Assembly: GCA_026182355.1 (NCBI GenBank)
Contig: JAPFBL010000034.1
Coordinates: forward strand, 2,612,501 to 2,676,500
DNA: 64,000 bases
Direction of reading: 5' to 3'
Origin: Hermatobates lingyangjiaoensis
Taxonomy: Eukaryota > Arthropoda > Insecta > Hemiptera > Hermatobatidae
The notes beneath the pieces were generated by a model that was not told where the DNA came from, did no database searches, and was given only the letters and a program-made list of their open reading frames with translations. Shown in pieces: positions 26,119-39,800 of the stretch; within the stretch, counting starts at the first letter, position 1; every line of letters begins with the position of its first letter. A program made the translations under genes and the position numbers.

Positions 26119-26565
26119 GACTTATAGCACAGACTATAATAATATTATTAGGCATGGTAAAATTAGAGAGAAAATTATAATATAACATTTGCTATATTTA
26201 ACAAATAACAATAAATATAGATATTCTGATTTATCAACTACGCTTTACTTAAAAATGAATAAATAAAAAAAAACAGACTTCAACTGAAGTACAGGTTATT
26301 TCATTTGGTTTTTCAAATTTTATTATGGTAGTGACTTTAAAAATGCATCATGAGCAATAAAAACCATGCATTGAAAACAATAAACAACACACAAAAAAAA
26401 TACACTGCCTTATCTATGATCTTCATCTGGAATATACTGTTTTCACAGAAATTTCTTTCTAGAATACAACTCTTTACGTCTGAGAATGAGTTAGTTACAA
26501 CACATACGTTTGAAGTACATATTATTTTCTCACCTTGCATCTCAGAAATGTTAATAATTATAACG

Positions 26566-27012
26566 TAGTTCAAACAGTTATTATATGGTATTTACTCATT
26601 AAAGGTAAAATGCTAATGAAATGGTCTCCACATAAAAAAAAATAATTGTATAAACAACGTCTTTCGAACACGTAGTGTTCTTCCTCAGGCATTAACTAAA
26701 AAAACAATGACACCAGAGAGTTATCTATAGTACAAAGTAAATATAGTACAAAATAAAATAAGGAAGATAGTACGAATCTAAGGGTGAGTGTCCAGAGTAC
26801 TTGTACTTGTACTACAGACACTCACCCTTAGGTTTTTATTCTCTTCCTTATTTTATTTTGCACTATATTTACTTTGTACTATAGATAACTCTCTGGTGTC
26901 ATTGTATTTTTTAGTTAATGCCTTAGAAAGAACTACGTGTTCTAAACGCGTTGTTTTATACGATTAAATTTTTATATGTGGAGACCATTTCATTAGCTTT
27001 TTACCCTACAAT
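26566..27012. mobile_element. Family C long hairpin element, arms about 210 bp
   Basis: The right half is the reverse complement of the left half with modest divergence, around a loop near 26812-26822. Outer arms carry the TAATGAAATGGTCTCCACAT phrase and its complement. Inner arms carry CTCTCTGGTGTCAT, ACTTTGTACTATAG and AAGGGTGAGTGTC. On the minus strand (26688 to 26662) the motif CTGAGGA, A, a perfect GAACAC/GTGTTC stem and GAAAG is well preserved. The plus-strand counterpart near 26920 is degenerate. No protein is encoded. Confidence 0.75.
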
Positions 27013-27186
27013 TATGTTAATAATAATAAATTGTACTAGGTACGTGCCTAACAATGTAATAAATGTAAAAAATTGTACTAGCTGCAAATATACAATACTG
27101 TATGTTATCAAATATAAGAATATTTTAAGTGATTCGTTGATTATGTTTTTCTAACACAAGCAAACTCATATAAAATAATTAGTTAC

Positions 27187-27405
27187 GCAATCCGTAATTG
27201 TGTGGTATTTACTCATTCTGAGGTAAAATGAATAGACAAACAAAGGTTGTTTTCACTGAACCAACCCTTCAGCACCACATCCTTGGTGTCTTCGTGATGA
27301 TGAACACAAAGCGTTCGAAACATGTTGTTGTTGTTGAATAAAACTTCATTTGTGTGGAGACTTTTGTTTGTTTATCCATTTTACCTCAGAATGGTTAATC
27401 TTTAT
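27187..27405 (+). mobile_element. Family C-prime hairpin element
   Basis: Inverted ends TTCTGAGGTAAAATG (27218) and CATTTTACCTCAGAA (27378) bound a short interior. It has the family C flank phrase TGTGGTATTTACTCATT but different arms. A motif at 27294-27321 has a GAAC/GTTC stem and GAAACATGTT, with the core C changed to G. A fragment of the same end occurs at 43018-43042. Confidence 0.65.
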
Positions 27406-28735
27406 AACTATATGGTATTTGGCAATAATATAGATAGGCCTGGTGAGTTTATCAACTGGAATATCTAAATTTGTTATTCTTGCCTTATTATTATTCATGA
27501 AGTAATCCACTATTTTCAAAAGAAATTAATAAATTCGTGCTGCCATAATTTTTTGCTCTGAGTAAGGTTATACTGCCTTAACAATTCACAATTCACTGTA
27601 ACTGTAACTGTTACTTACAGTTAAGGAACAATTGTTCTATCACTGTAATATTGTGTTATAATTTATCCCATCGAACGCGATGTAAAGTGAATACAATGCT
27701 TTTTTCCTGTTTATGTAAAGCGGGATATATGTCGATTATTAATCCGTTATAAATTTGATTAGTCAGCTTATAAAACGTCCGAGGGACCATAAAAGACAGA
27801 TATGCTAATACGGCATAGTCGTTAAGATAAGCAAGTCCATTTCATTACATGGCTACATTTGATGGCTTTTTAGACCCGTCAATTCTCCGGACAAAAATTT
27901 ACTAAAATTTCTTTTTTTATTATACTCATTTGTTTTGTTGAAATATGGTTACATTAATAATATATGATTTTTACAAAAAAAAATTAAACATTAATTAACT
28001 AATTAATAATTATTATGTATACTCGCATAATATTACTATGAATACAGAATGATGTAATAGAAAATTTCTGTAAAAGTTTTGTTAACATATACACGGTTTA
28101 TAGTGACCATTGGAATATTATTCAATCCTGTCGCCGCAGATGTGATTCTATTTCCTTAAACCAATGAACAAATTTCACTAAAAGATTGAATAAACCCACT
28201 TTACACATCAATTCTACAATTAATGAACATATAATATTTATTTCAATAAATATTATTTCCAGTGTTTTCTTTTATTTTTATCTTGTTCGTTAGCTGTAAT
28301 AACTCTCCCATTGAAATCTATACTAATTTATCAATTTTTAATAGAAGTCATAATATCATATCATTTTTTTTATAGGTTTACTTGAATAACTATGTTTATG
28401 CGATATTTGGTTCAATAATTTAAGGTTATTAATCTTTTGTTTACTTGTTCAACTCATATAATTAGAGAATGAAGTAATGAAGAAGAAATCCCTTTGATGT
28501 CAGGCTAACCCTACACACAGGGGGTAAAAAAGGTAATGATATAAAAGAAACAAGTAAGCTCAGTATGATAAAAAGTCAGAGTACAGCCATATTATAGAAA
28601 CGTTTCTTCGAAGTTAGGTTAGTGGACGATAATGTTCTTTAACATAGTGTTATTGTAATTTCTTGTGCTGTCTTCTCGGTGTGTTTCATCAACAAATTAA
28701 ACACAACCTAATTAAAGTTAAAATTTTGATTATTG
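27406..28735. other. AT-rich sequence, nothing recognised
   Basis: No feature supported. Confidence 0.5.
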
Positions 28736-28778
28736 AAATATAAATCAGAAGAAATTGATCCAGCAGTTTTGATCATAA

Positions 28779-28905
28779 ATCAAAACATAAATTACCATAA
28801 CAACATATAAAGAAAGTCGATCATATCACTCGATGGAATATATCGAATCAAAACATAAATTACCATAACAACATATAAACAAAGTCGATGGAATATATCG
28901 ATTCA
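28779..28905. repeat. Short tandem duplication
   Basis: AATCAAAACATAAATTACCA and the following 35 bp occur twice in a row (from about 28779 and 28848), the first copy with an extra 13 bp. Probably a recent local duplication. Confidence 0.8.
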
Positions 28906-29309
28906 GTTTTGATTCAAAATCAAATCAGAACTATTCAGAAGTATTCAATGGAGCCTAGTTTTGATATGTTTAAATTATACTGATGTTTAATTATTTGTTC
29001 CCGTCGTATTGTTTACTATTTTATCTCTGTTTGGTAATCTCTCATGTACTATTCAATATTAGACTGATATAAATCGTAAAATAAGTAGTTTCATAGAAAA
29101 AAATGTAATATGTGCTTTACTTCTATACAATATTCTAGACGTGTATTATTTTCTTGTTGAATTGATATCTAATAAAAGGAATGCCAAAATAATAATCAAG
29201 TTGTGTAGTTTTAAATAAAAATTAAACAAAATACTGGTAATAGAACAGTATTGAAATTTTTTTTATACTTTTGCATATAATTAGTGTGATGTGAATATCA
29301 GATGGAAAA

Positions 29310-29530
29310 AGTTTGGAAGGAGTTCTACGCTTGAACGGCTTGCATAGTGTGGACCCCAGTCAAACGATCCCGGAATCAAGTGAGACCCAGCAAACTCTAA
29401 TCATTGTCTCTCGGCTTTGTTTATGGCCATTGCAAAGCTTATCTTGACAGGAAATTGAATTCTCTGTCTGTAGGAATAATAGGTATTCTGGGGATAAATA
29501 CGCTTTCACATAGCCAACCATTTTTTGCTT
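29310..29530. other. GC-richer unique segment, regulatory-element candidate
   Basis: The segment stands out from the AT-rich surroundings. Within 60 bp it holds TTTATGGCC, ATTGCAAAG, CTTATCT and TTGACAGG, which resemble Hox, octamer-like, GATA and MEIS/TGIF binding sites. No repeat partner or useful open frame is seen. A developmental enhancer is possible; short motif matches alone are weak. Confidence 0.25.
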
Positions 29531-30149
29531 TCTCTTCTATGGGGTTCTTTAAAATTTATATTCTCTCGTACTAAAATTTTAATTGATCAAAAATAAAATA
29601 AAGTAGTATATACTTTTATTTATATTTTAAACAATTTTTTTCTCAACATCAGAAATTATAAGGATGTTGAGAGAAATTCTGACAGATATAAACTAATAGA
29701 GTCCTTGACAAAAAACGTGAACTGTTTATACTGCCATCAGCTGAAAAATGTGTAAAAATCACTACATTAACGACTCACTCACAAATGTATGGAAATAAAC
29801 AATTCACTGGATCTTAAAATCGCTCCAAACGAATTAGATAGTGTAGCTAAAATGTTATTACATTATATAAAACAATTATAAAAAAAAATAATTAATAACA
29901 AGTTAGTACATGGTACATATTATGAGAGGGTAAAAAAGGTATAAAGAAGAGGTCAAAATGTTACCAATTTTTACCATTGACCTATTTTTGTTCATTTCAC
30001 TCCTAATATGCTCTTTGCTGGCAGGAGAAAGTAACAATGAAGAAGACGTGACTGTCCAAACAAGTTTAATTCAGTTCCAGGTCACGGACCTACTACTGCT
30101 GAATTGTAGTACTACAGTGATTCAGGAGTCAGGACATAAATGTCTCTAA
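29531..30149. other. AT-rich; short secreted-like open frame at 29958-30149
   Basis: A 63-codon plus-strand frame starts with MLPIFTIDLFLFISLLICSL, which looks like a signal peptide, but the rest has no recognisable motif and no splice or promoter context. Signal-like starts arise easily in T-rich DNA, so I do not call a gene. Confidence 0.2.
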
Positions 30150-30785
30150 TATTTTATTTCGTTTTGTCGGTTTTGTTTCATTTAGCCTCCTTGAGTTGTG
30201 AAAGAGCTGTTAGTTCAGGAAGGGTTCTGTCTTCTAGTTTAACAACAGCCTCTACGATGGATGTCATTGGAGAATCCTTAGAGATATAGGCTCTGAAAAA
30301 GAGTGTTTGGATGGGTTGGGATTTGCATGTCTCTATTGATCACCAGTCTATTAGCGCATTAGTCAAGTGATTCCTACCTGAAGTCTCTTTGCATATCCAC
30401 ATTTCTGGCATACCAATATCCTCAGCCATAAGGTATGCATCTTCTTGCGGCTTGTAACCAGGTCGAGCATGCATAAGTCATGCTTGACTGTCAATGCTGT
30501 CTCATTATCAACCCCACCTCTTGTTTTTCATCCCCTTTGATATTAACCTACACTCCTGCCGGATTATACCCTTTGTACTTTCTGAAACTGTATTTATTGT
30601 CTGTATTGCATCCAGTGTGATTCGTAAAACGTTGGTTTCAGTACCTTGACTGAACTGAGTTTTTGTATGAGTTATCAAAGGGATTCGGTTGGTCAGCGCA
30701 GTAACCTGTCCTAACTGCCATAACATTGATACACTGACTGTGTCCGTGTCTAGCTTCCCAAACACATCCTTGATGTCAACCCTTT
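30150..30785 (-). mobile_element. Dispersed repeat of unknown type, coding-like
   Basis: Positions about 30180-30500 are the inverted counterpart of about 60330-60650; shared blocks include GGTTACAAGCCGCA and CGTAGAGGCTGTTGTTAAA. On the minus strand an 85-codon frame (30765-30508, LDTDTVSVSMLWQLGQVTAL near its start) is followed in another frame by about 36 open codons (YKPQEDAYLMAEDIGMPEMW) inside the shared part. This looks like a decayed transposable-element protein. I recognise neither domain. Confidence 0.5.
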
Positions 30786-30849
30786 GTTCCTTTTAGAGCT
30801 TCAGAAGAGGCACATATTGACCACATTAAGTAGCATTCCAATCCTGATC

Positions 30850-32085
30850 TCAAGCTAGCGCGAATTATAAATTTTTCTTGCTTCCTGTTTTTTCTGTAGT
30901 TTCATGTCAGTATTTATATTTGTTTTCATATTTCTGTTTTATTGTGTCATATTTTTGTTATGTATTTAATTTCTGAATCGTTTTAATTGTTTTATTTCTT
31001 ATCATTAAAATAATATTGTTGTTCTTGCCACTTCATACTGAAAACAACTGTTAAATTCGGTCGAAATATTGAGAGAGCCCCAATGTTTTTCTTTAGTTCG
31101 ACTTTTCTTTGGCTTTTTGAGTATATTTAAATTTATCAGTAAAGATATGAAATAGGTCAAACCAGAGTACGAGAATCAGAAATTTGACTCCGATCTTTCA
31201 ACTCGTCAGAGTCTGACTGATCTAGATGAAGAAGACTGCTTGTTTTGGTTGAAAAAAGACTAATTTTTTTGTCTTTACTATGACATCTTATTTTATCGTA
31301 TACATAGACACATATTAATTTATAATTGCACTAAAAAAACATTTGACGAGATCTAACATATTCTATATATTGACTCTTGTTGTTATCTGAAGAAGACATG
31401 TTACACTATATGTACATGGTTTAATCCATAGCAAGTAAAATGACAACATTTATTTTGGACTGCCTTAAGAGAATTTGCAAAGGCATTAGAAAGTGCATTT
31501 TTCTTGTGAATAGAACCACGCTCGTCTCGGGCATTGCCTAAATTATGGCCTGACGAATAAATAATGGTCGTTCTAGAAATGGACACTAATAGCTGATGGA
31601 ATAGAGGGAGGGAAATTGTTCGGTGAAGAAAACTACGAGCTGAATACACGTTGTTAAACAATAAAGCCGTTACAGTTATCCTAAGAAGGGCAGCTAGTCT
31701 GTTCTGATTCTCGTCCGAAATGGAATATTACCTAGTTCAAGTATTAAATGAATCTACTGTACTTGATATATAGATATATATTAACAACCCAAAGTTGTTA
31801 TAGAATCACCAATGTTATACATAAATGCACAAAATAATAATATGCCCGTATTTTATCATATTTGTTTTTGATATTTTATCATATTGTTTTATCATATTGA
31901 TTTTTCAAAACAAAAAGCGAATTAAATATATATGATATGATAAGCTATTTTTGTTATATATTAAAAGTTGATTTACCTTAATCTGATGTTAAATACGTTC
32001 GCATATGTATGTAAACATTTTGAATGAATTTAATTGGCGTTTTATTTATTTTTGTTCTTTTTTTGTACTATTGGTTGTTTGAAAT
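30850..32085. other. Mostly unrecognised; worn PLE-type ends near 31.0-31.7 kb
   Basis: Several worn hammerhead-like phrases occur: GGTCGAAATATT at 31062, CGATCTTTCAACTCGTCAGAG at about 31191 (family A-like), CTGAAGAAGACATG at 31388, and ACACGTTGTTAAAC near 31650. None forms a complete motif. The minus-strand 86-codon frame at 31661-31401 has no recognisable domain. Confidence 0.3.
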
Positions 32086-32089
32086 AAAA

Positions 32090-32477
32090 TTATGAATTTA
32101 GAAGTAATTATGGGTCAGGGTTTGTTCTTTTAATATTTCATTTTGTAAAGGAAATAGGGTGGACACCCATTGGTGGCACTTCCTTACTAAATTTAAACTT
32201 TATTAGATAGGTCACATGGCCATTGTCGTTTTAGCCGTCTTTAGGGGTTTATGGGGATTACTAGTAAGGAAAGATTTTGAGAAAATAGATTTGAGTGAGT
32301 TGAGAGTTTACTTTGGAATAGTTTGTAGCTATATCTTGCATAGTCGCGTTACGAAGGGACTTTAAGATCAGGGGTGAATGATTATATTTGGAACGTAAAG
32401 TAGGACATGTGATAGTTTTCTAAGTATTTTTGATTGAATGGCTTCTAAAGGACGTATATTTGATGGTTTGGCAGAAC
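32090..32477 (-). mobile_element. Jockey-type LINE, 3' end (copy 1)
   Basis: The minus strand reads the C-terminal end of a Jockey-type reverse-transcriptase ORF, with worn forms of ILRKL and LYVPNIIIHPDLKVP, then a short 3' region with AATAAAG near the end. The same sequence occurs at 51946-52610 with about 90 percent identity by eye. This copy is strongly 5'-truncated (it begins in SAKPSNIRPLEAIQSK) and carries stops, so it is dead. Confidence 0.75.
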
Positions 32478-33580
32478 CCTTCTTCTCTTTTATAAACATT
32501 TTGTGTAATGCTACTTATTCATTTACCCTTCTACTTTTGCAGCAACTCAGCATATGTGATAATTTTAGACTTCTCCTGGTTTAGTCTCTAAAGCACGCCA
32601 GTTCCAATCAGTCAGTTCCGATCGTCTAACCCAATGAAAAAGTTGGGTTTGCTTTATGTTTATGTTTGTTTGAAACCTACTTTATTTCATGTACATACAT
32701 CTCTAACAATGTAAATATGAATCTAGAAGTGAATTTATGTAAATTAAGAAATGTCATAATCTCATCATATCTGTACACGTCTACAAATTTTTCGGGTTAC
32801 ATTAAAATAATCCAAGTTACATTTAGAAAAGTGTAAGTTTAACTTAAAATAGGTAAGGGTAATCCGCATAACTCTAACTTATTAATGCACCAAATAAAAT
32901 ACAAAAATAACAAAATGTAATGAAAAACATTTTTATAAATTCCTTCCTTCCTTCACTGTTATAATAACAATGGTGTATTTGCTTTGACTTCCATATTTTC
33001 TATTGTGAAATTTTCTATGGTTGCTATTCCATATTGTCATTTTGTCTTGATGAATTTCAAAAAAAACTTTATTATTCATATATTAATGTTAATTTTTCAA
33101 CTAGCATCAAAATATTTTTTCATTAAACATTTTATCCTTCATTATTTTTTAGATTTAAACATCAACATAACTACATATATAGTCCAAATAGACATACATA
33201 TGTAATTGTAGTCCTTTATAAGATATTTTTGCATTATTTTAAAATAATTTGAGTTTAATTTAAACTTCAGTATAGTATGTATGTATTTCCAAGGTGACAA
33301 ACTGTTTTAATTATAAATTTGAACAATTTTAAATTAAACTAGGATAATTTTAATTTAAGCTTTGATTATTATAAATTGCACTTGAATTAATTCTAATTAA
33401 AGGTAAATTATCTTCATTTAAACCAGGACTATTTTAAACCAAACTTGGATTTTTTTAAATTAATCGGAAAATGTTGTAGATCATGAAGCATGTGCATTCT
33501 TTATTTAAATGCATAGAGACATTTAAACGTGAAATCGTTACACTTAACCAGCTGGAGTATTACTTAGATTTCAAAGATAT
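32478..33580. other. AT-rich, partly repetitive sequence
   Basis: Between about 33240 and 33480 a TTTTAAATTAAAC-like phrase recurs irregularly, suggesting an eroded simple repeat. No gene recognised. Confidence 0.4.
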
Positions 33581-33589
33581 TCATTAAAA

Positions 33590-34090
33590 CTAAAATAGTT
33601 TTTTCGATCATCACGGTGTCACTGTATCGTAAATGATGCCTGCTCAGTAATTGCTCATTATTTCTTACAGAGGTGAAAGACGTAGTTATTGATATTTTTC
33701 AACATATCAATGAATCATAATTGATTGTTACCCAAACATAACTTTTTCAGACAATATGCAATGTGGTTGATATGGTTTACCAGGATATCAGCTTATCATA
33801 AATGATTCCTTCTCAAATTTAAATATTGAGGTAGGACGTAAAACCACAGCTTTCAATCGTCTACGATATCAGACTACTGTATGATAGTTCATATTGAATC
33901 GTAATATTTGAATGCAGAATGTTAATGTTTTGGTTTGGTTCATTAACGATGCGAGGCTTATATAAATGATTCCTACTCAAATGATTTTCTCAAACAGAAC
34001 GTAATGATGTTGATCTCAATCATATTCGATATCAACTTATCGTAACATACTCTTATTTATAATAAAGTTCAATGTTGATTTTAATTAGAC
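33590..34090. repeat. Degenerate tandem repeat, period about 82 bp
   Basis: The phrase GATATCAGCTTATCGTAAATG (with changes) recurs at about 33784, 33865, 33948 and 34028, with an earlier copy near 33621: steps of 81, 83 and 80 bp. Alternate units are more alike (CTTATCATAAATGATTCCT at 33792 and TTATATAAATGATTCCTACT at 33958), hinting at a dimeric organisation of about 167 bp. Confidence 0.6.
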
Positions 34091-35397
34091 CGTAAACTAT
34101 ATTATTATTACTAATATCATTAGTTATTATTATATTTATTAAAATTATTATTCATATATTTAATTAAATTAGTGCAATTAATTTATTTTTAGATCAAACA
34201 CTAAATTTAAAAAAAGAGTAATGTGAAATATCAGTAAACAGTACTGGGTGACATTCCTTTTTTTTATACAAGTATGGGATCATTTTTTGTGTTATTTCAG
34301 CATCGTTATCTGATACAAACAGATAACACTAAACGTACTTTTTTTTTAATTTACTGAAAAGCCTCACTGTGAAGTATTTCATTATTTATATTGGGCACGA
34401 TGACAGTGACTATACAATCAATTATATTTATATATCAAAATGCAATTGTAGTTTAGTCCAAACTGACAGTTGATGAAGATGCCAGCGATTGAAAAGCGCG
34501 TTATTTTGATAAAATATTCTGGCTAAATTAATTTCTGGGTCATTTGAATCGCATTACCTTTATTGATTCTAAGCTCGTCCATCAGTCGGAGCGCGCACAG
34601 GTAATTACTTAGCTCCATTAAAACTGATATACTCTACATGTGTATATTACCCTATTATTTATAAAATTTATTTTCGAGATATCTGGTTGATTTACTTCTA
34701 AATTCATCATTACTTGATAAATGAAGCCATTTTTTTTAAACATCTTGGATAACTTTAATGAAATAAGAATAACTCAGCAATATACATAAACGTAACAAAT
34801 TTCTTATTTTTTTATGGCTTATGTAATTAAACCATTCAATTGGTTTTTGTTTCTCTGATTTATTCCTTTATTTGTTGGTTTAGTATTGAATCTACTCATT
34901 CAGTTTCAGTGATATTTTATTTCTGTATTAAACAAACAGGAGCAACAAAGCGTACAAAACATTCTTCCATTTGTGTAACTACTTCTGGTTTACTTATTTG
35001 ATATATGTATACGTATATACGTATGTTCAATTACACAGAAAGAATATATAGAACGAAATAGCACAAATAGGTTATTAATTTCAACAGTACATTGGAAAGT
35101 GTCTTCCTGAAAAGGAAAACTCGAAGAATTCTTTCTGTGCAATATCCTTGTTAATAGGAAGTGTTATCTACATGTTCCATTTCAATTTTGCTTACCAATA
35201 AAATTAAGAGAGTTTGATTTCAACCTAGAATACTGACTGAAACCCGATTAATATTACCTTCTATAGCAGTAAGTATATTTTTTTATTTAACTTCTTTAGT
35301 TGTTATCTTGCATTTAGTATTCTGCAAATCTTAATTATTCTGAGTTATAAAAACTTTTATTTTGAGTGTTAAAAGAATTTTTTCTACATTATTTGTT
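34091..35397. other. Mostly unrecognised; worn hammerhead-like motif at 34470-34494
   Basis: At 34470 TTGATGA, A, GATGCC...GATT and GAAAAGCGCG resemble a worn PLE-type motif. Otherwise nothing is supported in this AT-rich stretch. Confidence 0.3.
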
Positions 35398-35410
35398 AAT
35401 GCTATACCTA

Positions 35411-35995
35411 CCCCCATACAAGACTGAAAAGACAGGACCTAATGCAACGATGTACTCGTAAGATGCTATCCAGACTTCTCGACAAAAAGATCAAATCTGA
35501 CTCTGCAGAACAAAAGACTGATATATACTACAATACTTAAACCGATCTGGACTTACGGACTCAAAATCTGGGGATCAACCAAGCGTTCAAATATCCAAAG
35601 AATACAAACAGCCAAATCCAAAATCCTTCGAAAAATGTACAAGCTCTCTTTTATGTTTTCAATGATACCATCTATAATGATTTGAAAATTCCTTTTATTC
35701 ACCAAGAAATCCAATCCAGATACTGCAAATTCTATAAATCATTACCAACAAATCTAAATCCTTTTATTCTGGAATTATCATCCCATCAGATTCCTACCAA
35801 CCCTATAAGAAGGCTAAAAAGATGTTGGCCCAGAGACCTACTCAGAAATGCTAACTAGTGGCAGATTATCAGAACAATCTACATGGAGTACTACCAATAG
35901 GTAGTTTCTCCACTCTTATATTCAATCTTACTTATGTACCATGTATCAAAATTACTTGTTACCTCTCTAAGGGTAGTTGTAATTTAAAAAAAAAA
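35411..35995 (+). mobile_element. Jockey-type LINE, 5'-truncated insertion
   Basis: A perfect 13-bp target duplication, AATGCTATACCTA, flanks the element (35398-35410 and 35996-36008). It ends in a 3' untranslated region and an A-rich tail. The readable part is the C-terminal end of a Jockey-type reverse-transcriptase protein: ILKPIWTYGLKIWG at about 35530-35573, SKILRK, then in another frame YVFNDTIYNDLKIP and RRLKRCWPRDLL before the stop at 35853. Frameshifts near 35500 and 35640 kill the frame. The exact target duplication suggests a fairly young insertion. It is not the same subfamily as the copies at 32.1 and 51.9 kb. Confidence 0.9.
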
Positions 35996-36008
35996 AATGC
36001 TATACCTA

Positions 36009-36525
36009 TATTCTAGCAATGTACCGAACAGAATAATGCGCTTGCTTCAATCAATATTTGAAAAACAAATAAGAGAATTTTATTTTGCATTCAACTTTTC
36101 TTCTGAACTCATGTTGTTTTATCCATGAGAAGAGACGAGCCGCTTAATAGTAATGCTTACAAAGAACATCTCAGTTTAAAATCACATTCCAGTATCGCAA
36201 CCACTGACTAATATATTAGTCCTTATCCATCATTATGACGTCATCATCTCAGTTATACAGTAATGTATCAACGAAATGCAATTCAACAAATTAGTTATAT
36301 TTGTTACCTAAAGATATACATATCGATGAAATTCATTTCTCTAATATTTGATATTGTGTCACGTTGTAGAATCCTAACCTGAGTCAAAGTGGGTAAAATC
36401 ACACAGTTAACACTTTTTTGTGACAAGGAAAAGTTGGTAATAAAATTTATCTATGATTTATTGTTGTCTACCAATAATAATAATTATTAATTAGTATGCC
36501 TTGAATACCTTAAGTAGACTAAGTC
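36009..36525. other. No gene recognised
   Basis: AT-rich sequence without supported features. Confidence 0.5.
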
Positions 36526-36543
36526 AAAAACATTCCTAGGAAT

Positions 36544-36862
36544 GGGGGCCAGGCTAGCTCAGTGGATACGTGCTCACCTCTGAACTGATAGGACCGGGGT
36601 TCAATCCTCACCTGGCCCTCGATTTATTTACGCGGGAGGTGAATAAATCTGAGCGCGTCGTCCCTCGGAGAAGGACGTTAAACCGTCGGTCTCGAGCCTG
36701 TACGATGTCAGGTACTCGTTAAGGATCCCTACACTAATACATTTGAGTTAGGCAAAATTTAGGACTCCCACTGTAGAATCAATCTTCATTGTGTGGTATC
36801 ACAGAGGGCCAATGCTTGGCCTACGTGTGTTCCCTTCTGGGACTGCCACTGCAACCTAACCT
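36544..36862 (+). mobile_element. tRNA-headed SINE, copy with 18-bp target duplication
   Basis: Perfect 18-bp direct repeats (AAAAACATTCCTAGGAAT at 36526-36543 and 36863-36880) flank a 319-bp SINE. The 5' end folds like a tRNA: acceptor strands GGCCAGG and CCTGGCC pair, box A is TAGCTCAGTGG, and box B lies in GGGGTTCAATCC. The body includes GAGAAGGACGTTAAACCGTC and TTGAGTTAGGCAAAATTTAG. The tail is AACCTAACCT, CCTAA units rather than plain poly-A. RNA polymerase III transcription from the internal boxes is the expected mode. Confidence 0.93.
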
Positions 36863-39800
36863 AAAAACATTCCTAGGAATAGAGTTAACAACTTGCTAGG
36901 TCAAAAGTAATCAGTTTTGACCTACTGTACACTTATATCGAGGTGAAGGTAACGGAGTATTATTTTTCTGTCGTTTAGATGAATTTCCTCTGTAGTATCT
37001 ATCAAAAGAATCGATGTCACCTTCTAACTCACATCCACTTCAACTAATGTCACACCACTCAGTTTAGCAATAACTTCAAGTGGAGAACTAACTGTTCTAT
37101 TTTATTCTTTGACTCTCTCTTTTCTGATATTCATTATACCATTGTTTTTATTCTAATTAACTAACCATAAATGTCTATTCAATACCACATATATTTCCAT
37201 ATACAGTAATACTTCATTTCTCGAACGATTCTGAACGCGTATAATTCAGAATTTGGCAAAAAAATTCCAAATTAATTTCACTTTGGTTGCCGTACAAATT
37301 TTGACGCTACTTGAACTCTTCCAAGATAAGTTGGGAATATAAGAGGACGCTTATTTTCCCAAATGCAACGACTCTAGAACTTTGTGGAACTTTATAACCC
37401 ACATGAAGTCATAGCTAACAGACTTTTGAATTTTTTAATGACGTTATCAGAGCCAATATTATAAAAATTAGCTGCCCTCTTTATATAGTTTGTAGTTAAT
37501 TAATATTAATATAGTTTTAAATATAGTCGCTTTATATTCTTGGGATGGATTAAATATTTTTAAATTATTTTGGAAACTCGTTTCAAAACTCCTATAATTA
37601 GATTTTTGAATGGCCTTCTGGAGTAGATTATGGTAGAGAACCAAGATATGCCTCTATTTAATATTGAATTTTAATATATTAAAATACAAAATTTATGAAA
37701 ATATTGCTGAACATTAGAGCGTATTGGATTGGCTTTAACAGTATTTAGGACAAATTTCAGTTTTCTATCGTTGTTAAGGCCACGTTCATGGATGGAAATA
37801 GACGGTGACGAACTCTTTTGATTCCTCTTGGCTTAGCTCAACCAATGGATTTCTAATGGACTGTAAGTCTTCTCTACCTTGACTTTGTCCCTTCAACTGT
37901 AAAAACCGCTCTCTCAAAATCTCAACCATATCCGTCGCTTAATGTAAATTTCAAACCACAAATAGTTTTATACCTTAGTTATATATTTCAACTAAAAGAA
38001 ATCAATAGAGTAAATGTAATCTAACACCTATATATATATATCCAAAATACATTCTTGATAATTATTTTATTTCTCACAATGGTTTGTTATACTGAATGTG
38101 TACGTATAAAAAATTGTACGAAATATCTGACAATTACTTACTTTTGATGACTTTAAAATTCACTCCTTGTCTCAGAACATATATGAAAGCATATAATAAA
38201 AAATGGAAAAAAAAATCTACTATTTTTTTTTCATATTTGTGTATTCACTCTTGATGTGCATAAAACAAAATATGGAACGGACAGATATTATATATATATA
38301 TATAATATATATATATATATAAAACTTAAACACATAGAAAAAAACACAGAAAGACACTACAGAACTCACTTCGATATTTCAACATCCGTCGTCATCGGGA
38401 AGAAGTGCGAAGCACTCGCGTTTAGAGGCAAACTGCTACTCAATAGCACTATGCACTTCTTCCCGATGACGACGGATGTAGAATTATCGAAGTGAGTTCT
38501 GTAGTGTCTTTCTGTGTTCTTTTCTATGTGTTAAAGTCTTTATTGTCCGCACGGACCTTTCATTTTATTCCAAGTATAAATATATATGTATATATTATTG
38601 ATTTCATGAGTACAGACACACAAATAAGAAGAGACTAAGAAATATAGTCATATTTTCTATTACAACTAGTTTAAAAAAAAATAAATAAATAAACTAATCA
38701 CAACGCTGCAGACAGCAGATTTCGTGAATTCAGTTTCTTTATCTTGTCTTTTCTGAATGAAATGATTCGGTAATTTATAATCAGAAGTGTTCCTCCTTTG
38801 TGTATCTCTATTTTAATTAAACTATTGGAGCCGCTTTTGGATAGCTTTGACGCGCACACACGCACACACACACACACACACACTACGAAAACAGTTTATG
38901 TATTTAAAAAAAGGAAATACGGAATACGAATAAAAAAGGAATAAAGAAAGAAAATACAAAAGGAAAAGAAGTGATATAGTGAGAAGAAGTTGAAGTATAA
39001 CTGAACAGGTGCTCAAAATATTTGCAGGTTTACAAAACGAAAACTGAAAAAAGGAGTAAGATTATTAGTAATAAAATAAAAATAAACAGGTGGAAACAAA
39101 AAAGGATAATCTAATAGAAAATTATTAATTTAATGATCTACAATAATTACATTAATTAAAATGAGTAATAATTAAGTTATTTAATAAATAAATATATCTC
39201 AAAATTATAATAATTCAAAATACGAGTATGAGGCTAAAGTTAATAGCTCAGATTGGTATCTAATGTGCTTTTCTAAGTTTATTCATATATTAAGCCGGCG
39301 TTACAAATACTCATATAAAATGTTGTAAGATTTGTGTCTAGTAAGGTATTATTAAAGTGTTTCAATTAATAAAGTGACATTATGATTATGGCTTTAGTAA
39401 CATGTAAGTTGCTGAATTTAATGTTATGAACAATAGTTTATCGTCAGAAAATAATCAATGCAAAAGAAGAAATACATTAGAGGAGAACATAGGCTAAGAT
39501 ACCCTCAGATTCAGTGCTATAAACCTTATTCCCATAGAGGTAAGATAAAAGCAGACTGAAAATTAGGCTAAAACGGATGGCAGAATAAATTAAAAGAATG
39601 TAAAAAATATAATGTTTTTATGCTTTTAAGTCAAACCATGTGTGGCGCATACCTCGAGGTATGGGGCAGTTTTTGCTGCGAGGCTAAATAAAATGATACA
39701 CCCTGAATTTGTCTAAATGAGGCCAACTAAAATTCCTTCTATAACTTCATCCATGTACGTGAATCTCCCAAAATTCACCACCTTAACAATTCACAGAGCC